From: Bacteroides congonensis
GTDB taxonomy: Bacteria; Bacteroidota; Bacteroidia; Bacteroidales; Bacteroidaceae
Direction: 5' to 3'
NCBI RefSeq assembly: GCF_900130125.1
Contig: NZ_FQXY01000009.1
Location: 62,001 to 126,000 of the forward strand
Length of the DNA stretch: 64,000 nucleotides
In this document: positions 27,398 through 35,682 of the stretch, piece after piece
How positions within the stretch are numbered: the stretch's first letter is position 1
Layout of the letters: each line of letters begins with the position of its first letter
Notes under the pieces: generated by a model
The model's input: only the letters and a program-made list of their open reading frames with translations
Database searches by the model: none
What the model was told of the DNA's origin: nothing
Made by a program: the position numbers and the translations under genes

Positions 27398-28345
27398 TTA
27401 ACGGTTAGTAAGCAGTGACTTGAATAATAGCGTCCCTATTGTCCTTGCCGACACATATTTCCGGTACTTGTGCAGGCATAGCCATGCCAGTCTGAGCCGT
27501 TCCGGCAATCTGAGCGTATGTGCCTGCCACATGGCGGCATCGAGCATCTGCGAGAGATACAGGTCGATGATTGCTCCGTTTTTGCGTTCCACTGTCCGCT
27601 TTTTGAAATCGAGTATCTCCCGCGTGACGGTAAGATATCCCTCGATGTTCCGGTTGGTGAACTTGCCTGTCATGATAGAGTTTTCTCTCATGCGCCGTTG
27701 GAAAAATGTCCGCTTGATGCAGGCGGTTTTTCCGGCTTGCAGGTAAAGCAGGGTGGTGAACAGCTGGTCTTCGTGCACGATGCCGGGATAAAACCGCAAC
27801 CCGTTTTTCTCTAGAAAACTCCGGCGGATAAAGTTCAGGCATGCCGAAGGGGTATATTCCCGGTTTTCCAACTGTGTCTTGAGCGCTTCATTCCCGGTGT
27901 AGGTTCTATCTTCCAGTTTGTCCGTGCGATTGTAACTTAGTGAAGGAGCATTCTTCAGGTTGCCGTCAAAAAAACTTTGCGCGTCGAAGAAAACGAAATC
28001 AAGCTTTTCTTCCTCACATTTGCGGTAGCACAGTTGCATGGCGTCTTTTTCCAACAGGTCGTCACTGTCCATGAAATAAATATATGTACCGTGAGCATGT
28101 AAGATACCGGCATTGCGTGCCATTGATAGTCCCTGGTTTGCCTGCGAGTATATTTTGATACGGTTGTCCGCGCTTTTCAGTTCTTCTGCTATATGGAGAC
28201 TTCCGTCGGTAGACCCGTCGTTGATAATGATGATTTCCAACTCTTTCAGGCTTTGGCGCATAATGCTTTCCACCGCTTCCCGGACATATTTTTCAGTATT
28301 GTAAACAGGGATGACAACGCTGACTTTTATATTCTTGTTTTCCAT
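27398..28345 (-). CDS. Family 2 glycosyltransferase
   Basis: 315 residues. The N-terminal GT-A domain has KVSVVIPVYNTEKYV, EIIIINDGSTDGS, QGLSMARNAGI and the metal-binding DxD in IYFMDSDDLLE. The C-terminal third is helical and basic, as in many capsule GT2 enzymes. It is the second gene of the operon starting at 29506. Donor sugar unknown. Confidence 0.9.
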   Translation of the reverse strand: MENKNIKVSVVIPVYNTEKYVREAVESIMRQSLKELEIIIINDGSTDGSLHIAEELKSADNRIKIYSQANQGLSMARNAGILHAHGTYIYFMDSDDLLEKDAMQLCYRKCEEEKLDFVFFDAQSFFDGNLKNAPSLSYNRTDKLEDRTYTGNEALKTQLENREYTPSACLNFIRRSFLEKNGLRFYPGIVHEDQLFTTLLYLQAGKTACIKRTFFQRRMRENSIMTGKFTNRNIEGYLTVTREILDFKKRTVERKNGAIIDLYLSQMLDAAMWQAHTLRLPERLRLAWLCLHKYRKYVSARTIGTLLFKSLLTNR

Positions 28346-28387
28346 GCTTTCTGTAATTTTTATGGCGCTGACGGATACTTTCCCGTA

Positions 28388-29506
28388 TCATGCCCTGTTT
28401 GCCAGCTCTTTGTAGAGTGCGGCATATTGTTTACCCACTTTGCTTACACACATGTTTTCCATGGCATACGCATAGTTCATTTCTCCTTTTCCCCGGACGG
28501 ACAGGCGCCTGCCTTCTTCCAGTGCCCATATGATGTCTTCTTTCCTGCCGGGGTGGAAAGTAGGATTCCCTGTACTTTTCAACAACCCGCCGATATTTCC
28601 GCAATCGGGCCCGATAATGACTTTACGGAAGAGGAACGCGAGAGGCACGTCGGCCGAATTCAATATGTCCTTTTGCTGAATCAGCAGCACGTCCGAGGCG
28701 GCAATGTAATAAGGCAGGTCACAGTCGTCTATCCGTTCGTCACCGGCACCGGCTTTCAGCTTCAGCGCACGGTTGAGTAGCGGCATCAGCAGATAATATC
28801 CGGCTCTTGACGCCCATCGTTTCAGAAAGTTCCGCTCGTAGCTGTCGTGTCGGGAAAAAGGGTGGAAACGTGGGGCTGACAGTAATTTGCGCGGCTCGTC
28901 CCAGGCGCGGAATGCATCCAGTGTCATGCGTCTTTCTTCGCGGTTGCGGAATTTCCCGATACAAGTGACAACGAACGCTTCCTGTGGAAGCCGCAGGTAT
29001 TGGCGTGCACGCTCTACGCTGATATTCTCCTGATAGGTATATTGGTAAATATGGTGGGGAATCACGACATTCCGGCTGCCGGGATACCTGGCGGCAAATT
29101 CGTCGCGGCTGAACCGCCCCATATGCACCACGACATCGCTTTGCGATTCGATGATGTCATACGCCCGGCTGATAACCTCATTGGCATCATGCGGCCGTAC
29201 ATTGTGGCGTGTATAGACGAAATGTGCCCCCCGCGAGCGGAAGAAGCGGATCCGTTCTTCGAGCCGGCGGATGATGCCGGAGTCGTCGCACGTCCAGCCC
29301 GCCACTTCTTCCGGCCATTGGAAGTGGATGATGTCATAAGTCTTGTCCGATTCCCAGAATTCCTTTGTTGAACATCGCACGTCGATGCCGCCCGCACGGA
29401 TGGCATCGCACAAGATGGGGACGAACAGATTGTCTGTGTCCCCATCTTCTCTGAATACAATAAGTGCTTTTATCGCCGGACTGCTTGTTTCTTCACTGTC
29501 ATTCAT
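28388..29506 (-). CDS. GT-B glycosyltransferase, first gene of polysaccharide operon
   Basis: 372 residues. Residues about 10-150 form an N-terminal GT-B domain with IIHFQWPEEVAG and HFVYTRHNVRPHD. NVVIPHHIYQYTYQE leads into the C-terminal domain. There, CDLPYYIAASDVLLIQQKD and NSADVPLAFLFRKVIIGPD take the place of the usual donor-binding E-x7-E region. It resembles distant GT4-like enzymes found in Bacteroides polysaccharide loci. A -7 box at 29543-29550 lies 36 bp upstream. Confidence 0.78.
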   Translation of the reverse strand: MNDSEETSSPAIKALIVFREDGDTDNLFVPILCDAIRAGGIDVRCSTKEFWESDKTYDIIHFQWPEEVAGWTCDDSGIIRRLEERIRFFRSRGAHFVYTRHNVRPHDANEVISRAYDIIESQSDVVVHMGRFSRDEFAARYPGSRNVVIPHHIYQYTYQENISVERARQYLRLPQEAFVVTCIGKFRNREERRMTLDAFRAWDEPRKLLSAPRFHPFSRHDSYERNFLKRWASRAGYYLLMPLLNRALKLKAGAGDERIDDCDLPYYIAASDVLLIQQKDILNSADVPLAFLFRKVIIGPDCGNIGGLLKSTGNPTFHPGRKEDIIWALEEGRRLSVRGKGEMNYAYAMENMCVSKVGKQYAALYKELANRA

Positions 29507-29542
29507 GTTTTTTTCTGAGCCTTAATAAACTGAGCTTTGCCA

Positions 29543-29550
29543 CAAAGGTA
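29543..29550 (-). promoter_or_regulatory. -7 box for the eight-gene polysaccharide operon
   Basis: TACCTTTG on the minus strand, 36 bp before the ATG at 29506. It lies in the 90-bp gap after the small HTH gene, so this operon can be started independently of upstream genes. Confidence 0.6.
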
Positions 29551-29596
29551 TGAAAAGATATGATAATTCTATCTTTTTTTCCTGTCTAAATTCATG

Positions 29597-29929
29597 TCAG
29601 GACATTATTGGATGAGGGCAGAATAGTTCTGTATCTTCTATCAGCTTGATTATTTCTTCCGTAAAAGGGATTTTGTGTTCTGCCATATGCTGTTGGAGGA
29701 AGATGCAGGCGTGTATGTATGTGTGGGAGTCTATTCTGACAGGATGATTGTTCTGATACCATCTGTAGAAGGTGGATTTGTCTATGTCGAGATGTACGCA
29801 CAGGTCTTCGGTTGTCAATCCGGATGCATGAAGCAATTCTTTTATCAATAGGATCTGGTTGTTGTATATCCGGTCTACGATATTGTTTTCTTCTATTTCA
29901 GCGAGTGTATGATTGCATTTTTGTTTCAT
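29597..29929 (-). CDS. Small helix-turn-helix protein next to polysaccharide operon
   Basis: 110 residues from the ATG at 29929; extending the frame upstream reaches only a TTG at 29962. A central HTH-like segment reads LLHASGLTTEDLCVHLDIDKSTFYRW, in which the recognition helix would be DKSTFYRWYQNN. The remainder is helical with several His and Cys residues (HTYIHACIFL) and no evident metal motif. It is transcribed toward the polysaccharide operon and divergently from the DUF4373 gene, so it could control either. I know no named family for it. Confidence 0.7.
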   Translation of the reverse strand: MKQKCNHTLAEIEENNIVDRIYNNQILLIKELLHASGLTTEDLCVHLDIDKSTFYRWYQNNHPVRIDSHTYIHACIFLQQHMAEHKIPFTEEIIKLIEDTELFCPHPIMS

Positions 29930-30050
29930 TATAGGAATGGTTATTTGTAAATAATGATGCAAAGTTCCGATAAAATAAGATTCGGCATGTCGCAGATATG
30001 CGACCGATGGTATATAAAATATTCCACACCTTTGCGGCCGAAAGATTTAC

Positions 30051-31058
30051 ATGTTGAATTTTAAACACTTAGCTGTCGCGATGAAAAAAGACCAGTATTT
30101 CAATTTGGAGGTAAATTTATTGAGTGACGACAATATTGCCGGCATGATGTTGGAGTTGGGGGCTGCGGAAGCCCTCGGAATTTACGTGATGCTGCTGTTG
30201 CATCTGCGCACGAAGGACAATTACGAAGCCTCGTGCAAGCTGCTTCCGTTGCAGGCGCTTGCCAGGCGCTATGATATGGACTTGGATTTGATAGGACGCG
30301 TGCTCCGCGAATTCAACCTTTTCGAGGTGGATGAGGAGCGGCAGACGTTTCGTGCTCCTTACCTGGACAAGGTGATGAAAAACCTGGAAGCGAAGTGGCG
30401 GCTGAATGCCGAAAACGGCAAAAAAGGCGGTCGCCCGAAGAAGGCTGTGAAAAGCGCTGAAACGCCCGCCAGCAAGGGGCAAAAACCGAATGAAACCCAA
30501 GAGAAGAGAGGAGAAGAGAACAAGAGTATTACTCCTGTTGTGAACAACAGTAGCAATACCGGCGGAAAACGGGAAACTGCTGCTGTTGCTGCCGCTGGTA
30601 TGAGGATTGTTCCGGCGGAAAAGGCCGGCGGACGTCCGTTGCAACAGGTGCTTCCATGGGAGAAACTGGTGGACGAGCTTGCCGCTTCACGGACGTACAT
30701 GGAGCTGGCGGGACAGCATTCGGGCTTGGGGCTGCTTTTTCTTGAGCATCAGCAACAGGTCATCATGCTGTTCAAGAACCATATCCGGCTCTACGGCAAG
30801 GGGGGCGAACTGCTGTTTCTTGAGGATGTGCGGCGTTATTTCTCCAACTATGTCGCGGCAGGTTCTCCCACTTGCGGCAGGTTGCGCGATGTATTGCTAC
30901 AGGAGCTCAAGGAGAGGGATAGCGGGAATATGAACCGGTTTGAGAGCATAGCCGGCGGGCAGCGGACATATCTGGGACATGTCATTCCGGACGACGCGCC
31001 ACCGCGGCCGGACAGCTCGGCAGTGTGGGACGACGTGCGCAAGAGGTGGGTGCACTGA
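30051..31058 (+). CDS. DUF4373 (Lin1244/Lin1753-like) replication-associated protein
   Basis: 335 residues. The N-terminal domain (about 12-125, DQYFNLEVNLLSDDNI, GAAEALGIYVMLLLHLR, GRVLREFNLFEVDEE) is the winged-helix-like DUF4373 found in phage and plasmid replication proteins. Residues about 125-180 are a basic, low-complexity linker (NGKKGGRPKKAVKS). The C-terminal part (about 205-290) is a second conserved helical unit ending in VRRYFSNYVAAGSPT. A second ATG at 30081 (MKKDQYFN) is an equally good start. It opens the mobile-element-like module inside the polysaccharide region. Expected role: DNA binding with the downstream primase-helicase. Confidence 0.8.
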   Translation: MLNFKHLAVAMKKDQYFNLEVNLLSDDNIAGMMLELGAAEALGIYVMLLLHLRTKDNYEASCKLLPLQALARRYDMDLDLIGRVLREFNLFEVDEERQTFRAPYLDKVMKNLEAKWRLNAENGKKGGRPKKAVKSAETPASKGQKPNETQEKRGEENKSITPVVNNSSNTGGKRETAAVAAAGMRIVPAEKAGGRPLQQVLPWEKLVDELAASRTYMELAGQHSGLGLLFLEHQQQVIMLFKNHIRLYGKGGELLFLEDVRRYFSNYVAAGSPTCGRLRDVLLQELKERDSGNMNRFESIAGGQRTYLGHVIPDDAPPRPDSSAVWDDVRKRWVH

Positions 31059-31083
31059 GTCCGGCTTTCATCCTTCGCCGGAC
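31059..31083 (+). other. Hairpin heading the 22-bp repeat array
   Basis: GTCCGG (31059-31064) pairs with CCGGAC (31078-31083) immediately after the DUF4373 stop codon. The stem sequence is the same as the core of the array units that follow. Confidence 0.5.
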
Positions 31084-31096
31084 GGGGGATGGATGT

Positions 31097-31184
31097 CCTT
31101 CAGCCTGCGTCCGGGGCTTGTCCGCCCCACACACAAAGGTTGCTCGCCCCACGTCCGGCAGGTACTCACCCCACGTCCGGATGA
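31097..31184 (+). repeat. Array of four units with a 22-bp period
   Basis: Units start at 31097, 31119, 31141 and 31163. Units 3 and 4 share CCCCACGTCCGG at exactly 22-bp spacing (31147 and 31169). Unit 2 shares CGCCCCAC, and unit 1 shares GCGTCCGG in register. The array lies in the 339-bp gap between the DUF4373 and primase-helicase genes. No ORF here looks real. Confidence 0.75.
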
Positions 31185-31208
31185 CACGGAATTGGGAATT
31201 TAATTTAG

Positions 31209-31301
31209 ACATAAGAACAAAAGAACATAAAGGCTGCGCTTGGAAAATTATTTCTGCCGGTCATTAAACTACTACTGTTGTTTCATCTTTTGTTCTTATG
31301 T
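31209..31301 (+). repeat. 16-bp perfect inverted repeat in the same gap
   Basis: ACATAAGAACAAAAGA (31209-31224) and its exact complement (31286-31301) enclose 61 nt. Further partial copies of AAGAACA lie at both edges. It may end transcription of the DUF4373 gene, but there is no clean T run. The remaining sequence up to 31397 is AT-rich, and I see nothing else in it. Confidence 0.6.
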
Positions 31302-31397
31302 TCTTCTGTCTAAAAAGAAAATTATTATTCTGTCTGCAAATAAATTATCATTAAAACTGTGATGAAGTATTCAATCTAAAAAAGTAAAACAAAAATT

Positions 31398-33194
31398 ATG
31401 AGAAATTTTGCCAGTCACCAAGTCGATGTACGTCATCGCACGAGTGGAGTAATCAAGACAATCTGTAATCAATGTCTCCCGACGCGACATAACAAGCGCG
31501 ACCGTTCGCTGCGTGTCAATATCGACACCGGACATTGCCACTGCTACCATTGCGGGGCCGACTTCTACGTCCCCGACGACAATGAAGAACGAGAGAAGGC
31601 AGAACGCCGTGCAGCCCGCCAGCGCCGTGCGGCAGCCGTTCCGCAGCATTTCCGTCGTCCGGTGTTTGACGCTTCGAAGACCACGCTGTCCGAAGCTACA
31701 GAGCGTTGGCTGGTCGAAACGCGCTGCATCCCGCAGCCCGTCATAGCCGCGCTGCGCATCACGGAGCAGGAAGAATTTATGCCGGAGTCCGCCGCGAAGG
31801 AGCGTTGCGTCTGCTTCAACTACTTCGAGGGCGGGCAACTCGTGAACACGAAATTCCGCAGTGGCAAGAAGCATTTCAAAATGGTGCAGGGAGCCGAACT
31901 GATTCCCTACAACATCGACTCCGTCGTAGGGCAGACGTCCTGCATCATCCACGAAGGCGAACTGGATGCCGCCTCTTCCATCGCTGCCGGATTTGAAAGC
32001 GTCATTTCCGTTCCTGCGGGTGCCAACTCCAATCTCTCGTGGCTCGACCGTTTCATGGAAACCCATTTCGAAGACTTGAAAGAAATCATCATCGCCGTAG
32101 ACACCGATTCGGCCGGAATCCGCCTGCGTGACGAGCTTGTCAACCGCATGGGCGCCGAACGCTGCCGTATCGTCACGTACGGCCCCGGCTGCAAGGACGC
32201 CAACGAACATCTCGTCAAATATGGAATCGAAAGTCTCCGCATCGCCATCGAACAAGCGGCGGAAGTGCCGCTGGAAGGCATCTTCACCGCCGCCGACTTG
32301 CACGGCGACTTGCGTGCCCTGTTCGACAACGGCTTCGGCCCCGGCGCGGAAACCGGTTGGGAAGAGATGGATAAAATCTGTACCTACGAGCGCCGCCGCG
32401 TCGTCATTGTCACCGGCATCCCCGGCGCGGGAAAGTCCGAATGGGTGGACGAACTGGTGCTGCGTCTCTGCCTGCGGCATCAATGGAAGATTGGCTTTTT
32501 CAGTCCGGAGAATGTCCCTATCGCCTACCATCTCCGCAAACTGATCGAGAAGCTCACCGCCCACCGCTTCCAGAACGGCTGCGGCATGACGGAAAGCCTT
32601 CTGGCACGTTCCGAAGAGTTTCTGACGGAGAACGTTTCGCATATTTCCCTCAAAGGCGATGCCACTCCCGAGCGTGTGATAGCCAAAGCCCGTGAGCTCG
32701 TCGTGCGCCGTGGCTGCCGCATCTTCGTCTTCGACCCGTTCAACCGCTTCGACCACGACCCCAAGCCGGGGCAGTCGGAGACGCAATATCTCTCCAACTT
32801 GTTGAATAAGTTCACCGAATTTGCTACTCAGAACAATTGTCTGCTGATAGTCGTCGCCCATCCGCGCAAGATGAACCGCAACCCTGCAACGGGCGTCACT
32901 CCGCGTGTGGAAATGTATGACATCAACGGTTCCGCGGATTTTTACAACAAGGCTGATTACGGAATCGTCGTCGAGCGCGACAAGGAAATCGGCATCACCC
33001 GCGTATATGTGGAGAAGGTGAAATTCAAGCATCTCGGAACGGGCGGCGTGGCTGCTTTCGTCTACGACCCCGTCAGCGGGCGGTATCTCCCTTGCGAAGA
33101 ATCTCATGACCCCGCCGTGCCTGTCGACCAGCGTGCACGGAATACTGTCTTCGACAATTCCTGCTGGTTGCCGGAAAAGGAGCTGTTTGAATAG
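31398..33194 (+). CDS. Toprim primase-helicase (T7 gp4 / Twinkle-like)
   Basis: 598 residues. An N-terminal zinc site has C23-x2-C26 and C49-x2-C52. A Toprim domain (about 175-275) follows with EGELD (186-190) and DTDSAG (235-240). A RecA-type helicase domain has Walker A GIPGAGKS (340-347) and Walker B IFVFDPFNRF. A helicase-motif region VVAHPRKMNRN follows, and NGSADFYNKADYGIVVERD is typical of replicative DnaB/Twinkle proteins. It would unwind DNA, and its Toprim domain would permit primer synthesis, as in phages. No origin, terminase or integrase is seen nearby, so the module may be an element remnant or a domesticated set. Confidence 0.88.
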   Translation: MRNFASHQVDVRHRTSGVIKTICNQCLPTRHNKRDRSLRVNIDTGHCHCYHCGADFYVPDDNEEREKAERRAARQRRAAAVPQHFRRPVFDASKTTLSEATERWLVETRCIPQPVIAALRITEQEEFMPESAAKERCVCFNYFEGGQLVNTKFRSGKKHFKMVQGAELIPYNIDSVVGQTSCIIHEGELDAASSIAAGFESVISVPAGANSNLSWLDRFMETHFEDLKEIIIAVDTDSAGIRLRDELVNRMGAERCRIVTYGPGCKDANEHLVKYGIESLRIAIEQAAEVPLEGIFTAADLHGDLRALFDNGFGPGAETGWEEMDKICTYERRRVVIVTGIPGAGKSEWVDELVLRLCLRHQWKIGFFSPENVPIAYHLRKLIEKLTAHRFQNGCGMTESLLARSEEFLTENVSHISLKGDATPERVIAKARELVVRRGCRIFVFDPFNRFDHDPKPGQSETQYLSNLLNKFTEFATQNNCLLIVVAHPRKMNRNPATGVTPRVEMYDINGSADFYNKADYGIVVERDKEIGITRVYVEKVKFKHLGTGGVAAFVYDPVSGRYLPCEESHDPAVPVDQRARNTVFDNSCWLPEKELFE

Positions 33195-33313
33195 TGGTTA
33201 ACGGGGGTAGTGACTAGTGATTAACGGAATTAATGATTATACCCCCAGTGGCATGAGTTTGCGCACCAATTGCGCAGTCCGTTAATCACTAGTCACTACT
33301 CCGTTAACCACTA
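33192..33313. terminator. Long inverted repeat between convergent genes
   Basis: A 37-nt left arm (33192-33228) and a 36-nt right arm (33278-33313) are complementary except for one mismatch/indel near the base. Arm sequence begins TAGTGGTTAACGG and ends AGTGATTAACGGA. The 49-nt loop holds two further palindromes, TGCGCA. The arms touch the stop codon of the primase-helicase gene and the end of the DUF4248 gene, so the structure probably terminates both transcripts. Confidence 0.75.
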
Positions 33314-33315
33314 AA

Positions 33316-33573
33316 TTACGGCTCTTCGAGCACTTCCACGATGAGCCGTACCTGTGCGGGAGTGTAGCGTCTGCTCTGTGGATTCATGCCGGTGGCGAGC
33401 AGGCGCTCTTTCAGTCCCGGAGCAGCGTCTATCCATTCGTTGAAGCGGGCTACCGCGCTCTGCTGCTTGATGTAGGGGAGATATAATGCGGCAAGTTCGC
33501 CTTTTCCGTAGCTGCGGTATTGGAATGTTTTTTCTTCTTCCTGTTCGGAAAGGTTTTCGGGTTTTGCTTTCAT
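33316..33573 (-). CDS. DUF4248 family protein
   Basis: 85 residues. The core FQYRSYGKGELAALYLPYI, RFNEWIDAAPGL and QSRRYTPAQVRLIVEVL matches DUF4248, a small Bacteroidales family of unknown function. Members often lie near HU-like and amidase genes beside polysaccharide loci; that is recollection and was not searched. The C-terminal half looks like a helix-turn-helix type segment. It is the only minus-strand gene in the module. Confidence 0.82.
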   Translation of the reverse strand: MKAKPENLSEQEEEKTFQYRSYGKGELAALYLPYIKQQSAVARFNEWIDAAPGLKERLLATGMNPQSRRYTPAQVRLIVEVLEEP

Positions 33574-33746
33574 TGATAATGAGGATTGAGTTTGTATTTA
33601 CCAGCTATAAAGTTACGCATTTTTACTGAGTTGTGCAAGTTTCGGGTCATTTCATTTGAGGGAAGTTGAAAACATTAGGGAAGGTTGAAAAGGAATGGAT
33701 AGGCGTTAAAAAAAGGAAAAGAAACCGCTCACTTTGAAAAATATAG

Positions 33747-33782
33747 TATCTTTGTATAGACTGGATGCATTCCGGTCTATAC
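33747..33782 (+). promoter_or_regulatory. -7 box with overlapping inverted repeat before the Rpn-family gene
   Basis: TATCTTTG at 33747-33754. GTATAGAC (33754-33761) and GTCTATAC (33775-33782) form an inverted repeat spanning the expected transcription start. It could be an operator or a 5' hairpin. The ATG is at 33801. Confidence 0.5.
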
Positions 33783-33800
33783 AAACGTAAAACAAAGAAA

Positions 33801-34685
33801 ATGGGAAAATTTATCAATCCGTTCACGGATGTAGGCTTTAAGAAAATATTCGGGCAGGAAATAACGAAAGACTTGCTGATTGATTTCTTGAACGGTCTGC
33901 TTGTAAACGAGAAGAGTATCACAGATATAACCTTTTTGGATAAGGAACTGCTTCCTGAATACATGGGTGACCGCGGAGTTATTTACGACATTTATTGCAC
34001 GACAGAGAGCGGTGAACAGTTCATTGTGGAGATGCAGAACAAACAGCAGACGAATTTCAAGGAGCGGGCTCTTTTTTACTTGTCTCATACTATTGCCCGA
34101 CAAGGAGAACGGGGCGCTCATTGGCAGTTTGACTTGAAAGCGGTATATGGCGTGTTTTTCCTGAACTTCTGTCTGGCGGACGCTCCGCACAAACTCCGGA
34201 CGGACGTGGTATTGGCTGACCGTGATACGCATGAAACATTTTCGGATAAGTTACGTTTTATCTTTATCGAGCTTCCTTCTTTTCACAAAGAGGAATCGGA
34301 ATGTGAAACTGATTTTGAACGTTGGATTTATGTATTGAAGAATATGGACACATTGAAAAGAATGCCTTTCAAGGCACGAAAATCGGTCTTCGAAAAGTTG
34401 GAGAAGATTGTGGACATTGCTTCCCTGACTAAAGAAGAACGCATGAAATACGATGAGAGTATCAAAGTGTTTCGTGACCAACTGGCTACCATCTCGTTCG
34501 CGGAAGAAAAAGGCTGGCGAAAAGGACTGGAGAGAGGGATAGAGGAAGGTATGGAGAAAGGTATGGAAAAAGGCATGGAGAAAAAGAGCCGGGAAATTGC
34601 CCGTAACCTTAAGAAATTAGGGGTTCCTGCCGACACTATCTCTCAGGCTTCCGGACTTTCCGTAGAAGAAATTGAAAATATCTGA
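33801..34685 (+). CDS. Rpn-family PD-(D/E)XK recombination-promoting nuclease
   Basis: 294 residues from the ATG at 33801; an in-frame ATG 36 bp upstream lies inside the inverted repeat and is unlikely. The opening FINPFTDVGFKKIFG is the hallmark of this family. GVIYDIYCTTESGEQ and FIVEMQNKQ supply the Asp and Glu-x-Gln of the nuclease site. The C-terminus contains EEGMEKGMEKGMEKK, a repeat seen in many members, then a helical tail. Rpn proteins cut DNA and stimulate RecA-independent recombination. Some have been linked to phage defence and their genes vary by transfer. It has its own promoter and terminator. Confidence 0.88.
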   Translation: MGKFINPFTDVGFKKIFGQEITKDLLIDFLNGLLVNEKSITDITFLDKELLPEYMGDRGVIYDIYCTTESGEQFIVEMQNKQQTNFKERALFYLSHTIARQGERGAHWQFDLKAVYGVFFLNFCLADAPHKLRTDVVLADRDTHETFSDKLRFIFIELPSFHKEESECETDFERWIYVLKNMDTLKRMPFKARKSVFEKLEKIVDIASLTKEERMKYDESIKVFRDQLATISFAEEKGWRKGLERGIEEGMEKGMEKGMEKKSREIARNLKKLGVPADTISQASGLSVEEIENI

Positions 34686-34703
34686 TGATAAGCACTTACA
34701 GGA

Positions 34704-34741
34704 ATGGCAGCATGAATCCGAAGTTCATGCTGCCATTTTTG
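34704..34741 (+). terminator. Terminator after the Rpn-family gene
   Basis: ATGGCAGCATGAA pairs perfectly with TTCATGCTGCCAT around a 7-nt loop, followed by T5. Confidence 0.93.
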
Positions 34742-34844
34742 TATCTTGAGCCTTTAAAACAGTAATGCCCGTTTTTATTCCCCTTTATTCCCTCTTAATC
34801 CTACGTAGTCCGATGTAACCCGCCGGGCTGCCGGTGCGTTGCCG

Positions 34845-34852
34845 TATCTTTG
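34845..34852 (+). promoter_or_regulatory. -7 box for the HU-like gene
   Basis: TATCTTTG, 57 bp before the ATG at 34910. Confidence 0.5.
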
Positions 34853-34909
34853 TTTCACCATCAGAAAGGGAGAATGTCCTTCCTTTCGTAGAAACAAATT
34901 TATGTAAGT

Positions 34910-35437
34910 ATGGCAACAGTTACAGTAGTGCGCTACAAGCGCAGAAAACGAATCGCTGATGAAGAATCTCCGATGGTGTACGCCCTCAAACCCAAGTCAG
35001 GAGAGGCGAAAATCTATTCAATTGAGACGCTGGCACGCGAAATCGAGTCTATCGGGTCTCTTTCGGTGGAAGATGTGTCGCACGTCATGAAGTCCTTTGT
35101 CCGTGCGATGAAGAAAGTCCTTGTGTCGGGTGATAAGGTGAAAGTAGAGGGGTTGGGCATCTTTTACACTACGCTGACTTGTCCCGGCGTGGAAGTGGAA
35201 AAGGACTGCACCGTGAAGAGTATCTCGCGTATCAATCTCCGTTTCAAGGTCGATAATTCCCTGCGCCTTGCCAATGACAGTACGGCAACCACTCGTGGCG
35301 GTGATAATAATATGGTCTTCGAGCTGTACACGGACAAGAAGTCCGCTGCCGGCGGAAACGGTGGCTCCGATGATTCCGGTGATTCCGGCAAAGGGGATGG
35401 CGGTGACAACGGGGAAACTCCCGATCCGGCAGCCTAG
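34910..35437 (+). CDS. HU/IHF-like DNA-binding protein with acidic glycine-rich tail
   Basis: 175 residues. Residues about 1-125 resemble the Bacteroidetes HU-like domain (IETLAREIESIGSLS, VKSFVRAMKKVLVSGDKV-type helices, VEGLGIFYTTLTC). This is an HU variant with an extra N-terminal strand (TVTVVRYKRRKRI). The final 35 residues are low-complexity (GGNGGSDDSGDSGKGDGG). Such HU variants commonly precede the N-acetylmuramoyl-L-alanine amidase in these modules. Function is inferred to be DNA bending; no partner is proven. Confidence 0.85.
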   Translation: MATVTVVRYKRRKRIADEESPMVYALKPKSGEAKIYSIETLAREIESIGSLSVEDVSHVMKSFVRAMKKVLVSGDKVKVEGLGIFYTTLTCPGVEVEKDCTVKSISRINLRFKVDNSLRLANDSTATTRGGDNNMVFELYTDKKSAAGGNGGSDDSGDSGKGDGGDNGETPDPAA

Positions 35438-35461
35438 CCGTCTCTCCGGTTTGCGGGTAGT

Positions 35462-35507
35462 CCGGCCGTATTCCTGATTAGCGGACAGCCCGGCCGTATC
35501 CCTGATT
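35462..35507 (+). repeat. Two direct repeats with 28-bp spacing after the HU-like gene
   Basis: CCGGCCGTATTCCTGATT (35462) recurs with one change at 35490. A GCGGAAG/CTTCCGC stem (35523-35550) follows without a T run. Confidence 0.55.
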
Positions 35508-35589
35508 GAAAGGCATTTTCCAGCGGAAGGCTTGTGCACGGCTCTTCCGCCTTCATATCAACAAAGTTAAACTATAAAATGCAGAAAAA

Positions 35590-35682
35590 ATGATTGACAG
35601 AATCTTAGACATTGTATTGGAAGTCCTGTTCTTCTTTCGCAGAAAGAGAAAGGGTAAAAAGAGTGAAAGGACAGGTCGATGA
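35590..35682 (+). CDS. 30-residue basic peptide overlapping the amidase gene
   Basis: The reading frame starts ATG ATT GAC AGA and encodes MIDRILDIVLEVLFFF followed by RRKRKGKKSERTGR. A hydrophobic segment (5-16) precedes a strongly basic tail, as in small membrane-active or holin-like peptides. Its TGA overlaps the ATG of the amidase gene as ATGA, so the two are translationally coupled. Small membrane peptides are often found before this amidase in Bacteroides. This sequence differs from those I remember, so the family is not assigned. Confidence 0.6.
   Translation: MIDRILDIVLEVLFFFRRKRKGKKSERTGR

Noticed and set aside
31025..31267. An 80-codon frame through the GC-rich 22-bp array
   Set aside because: It begins inside the DUF4373 gene and its composition follows the repeats; no start signal.
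31371..33107. A 578-codon open frame antisense to the primase-helicase gene
   Set aside because: It mirrors a GC-rich gene that has clear zinc, Toprim and Walker motifs on the other strand. The antisense product has no recognisable domain and no promoter box.
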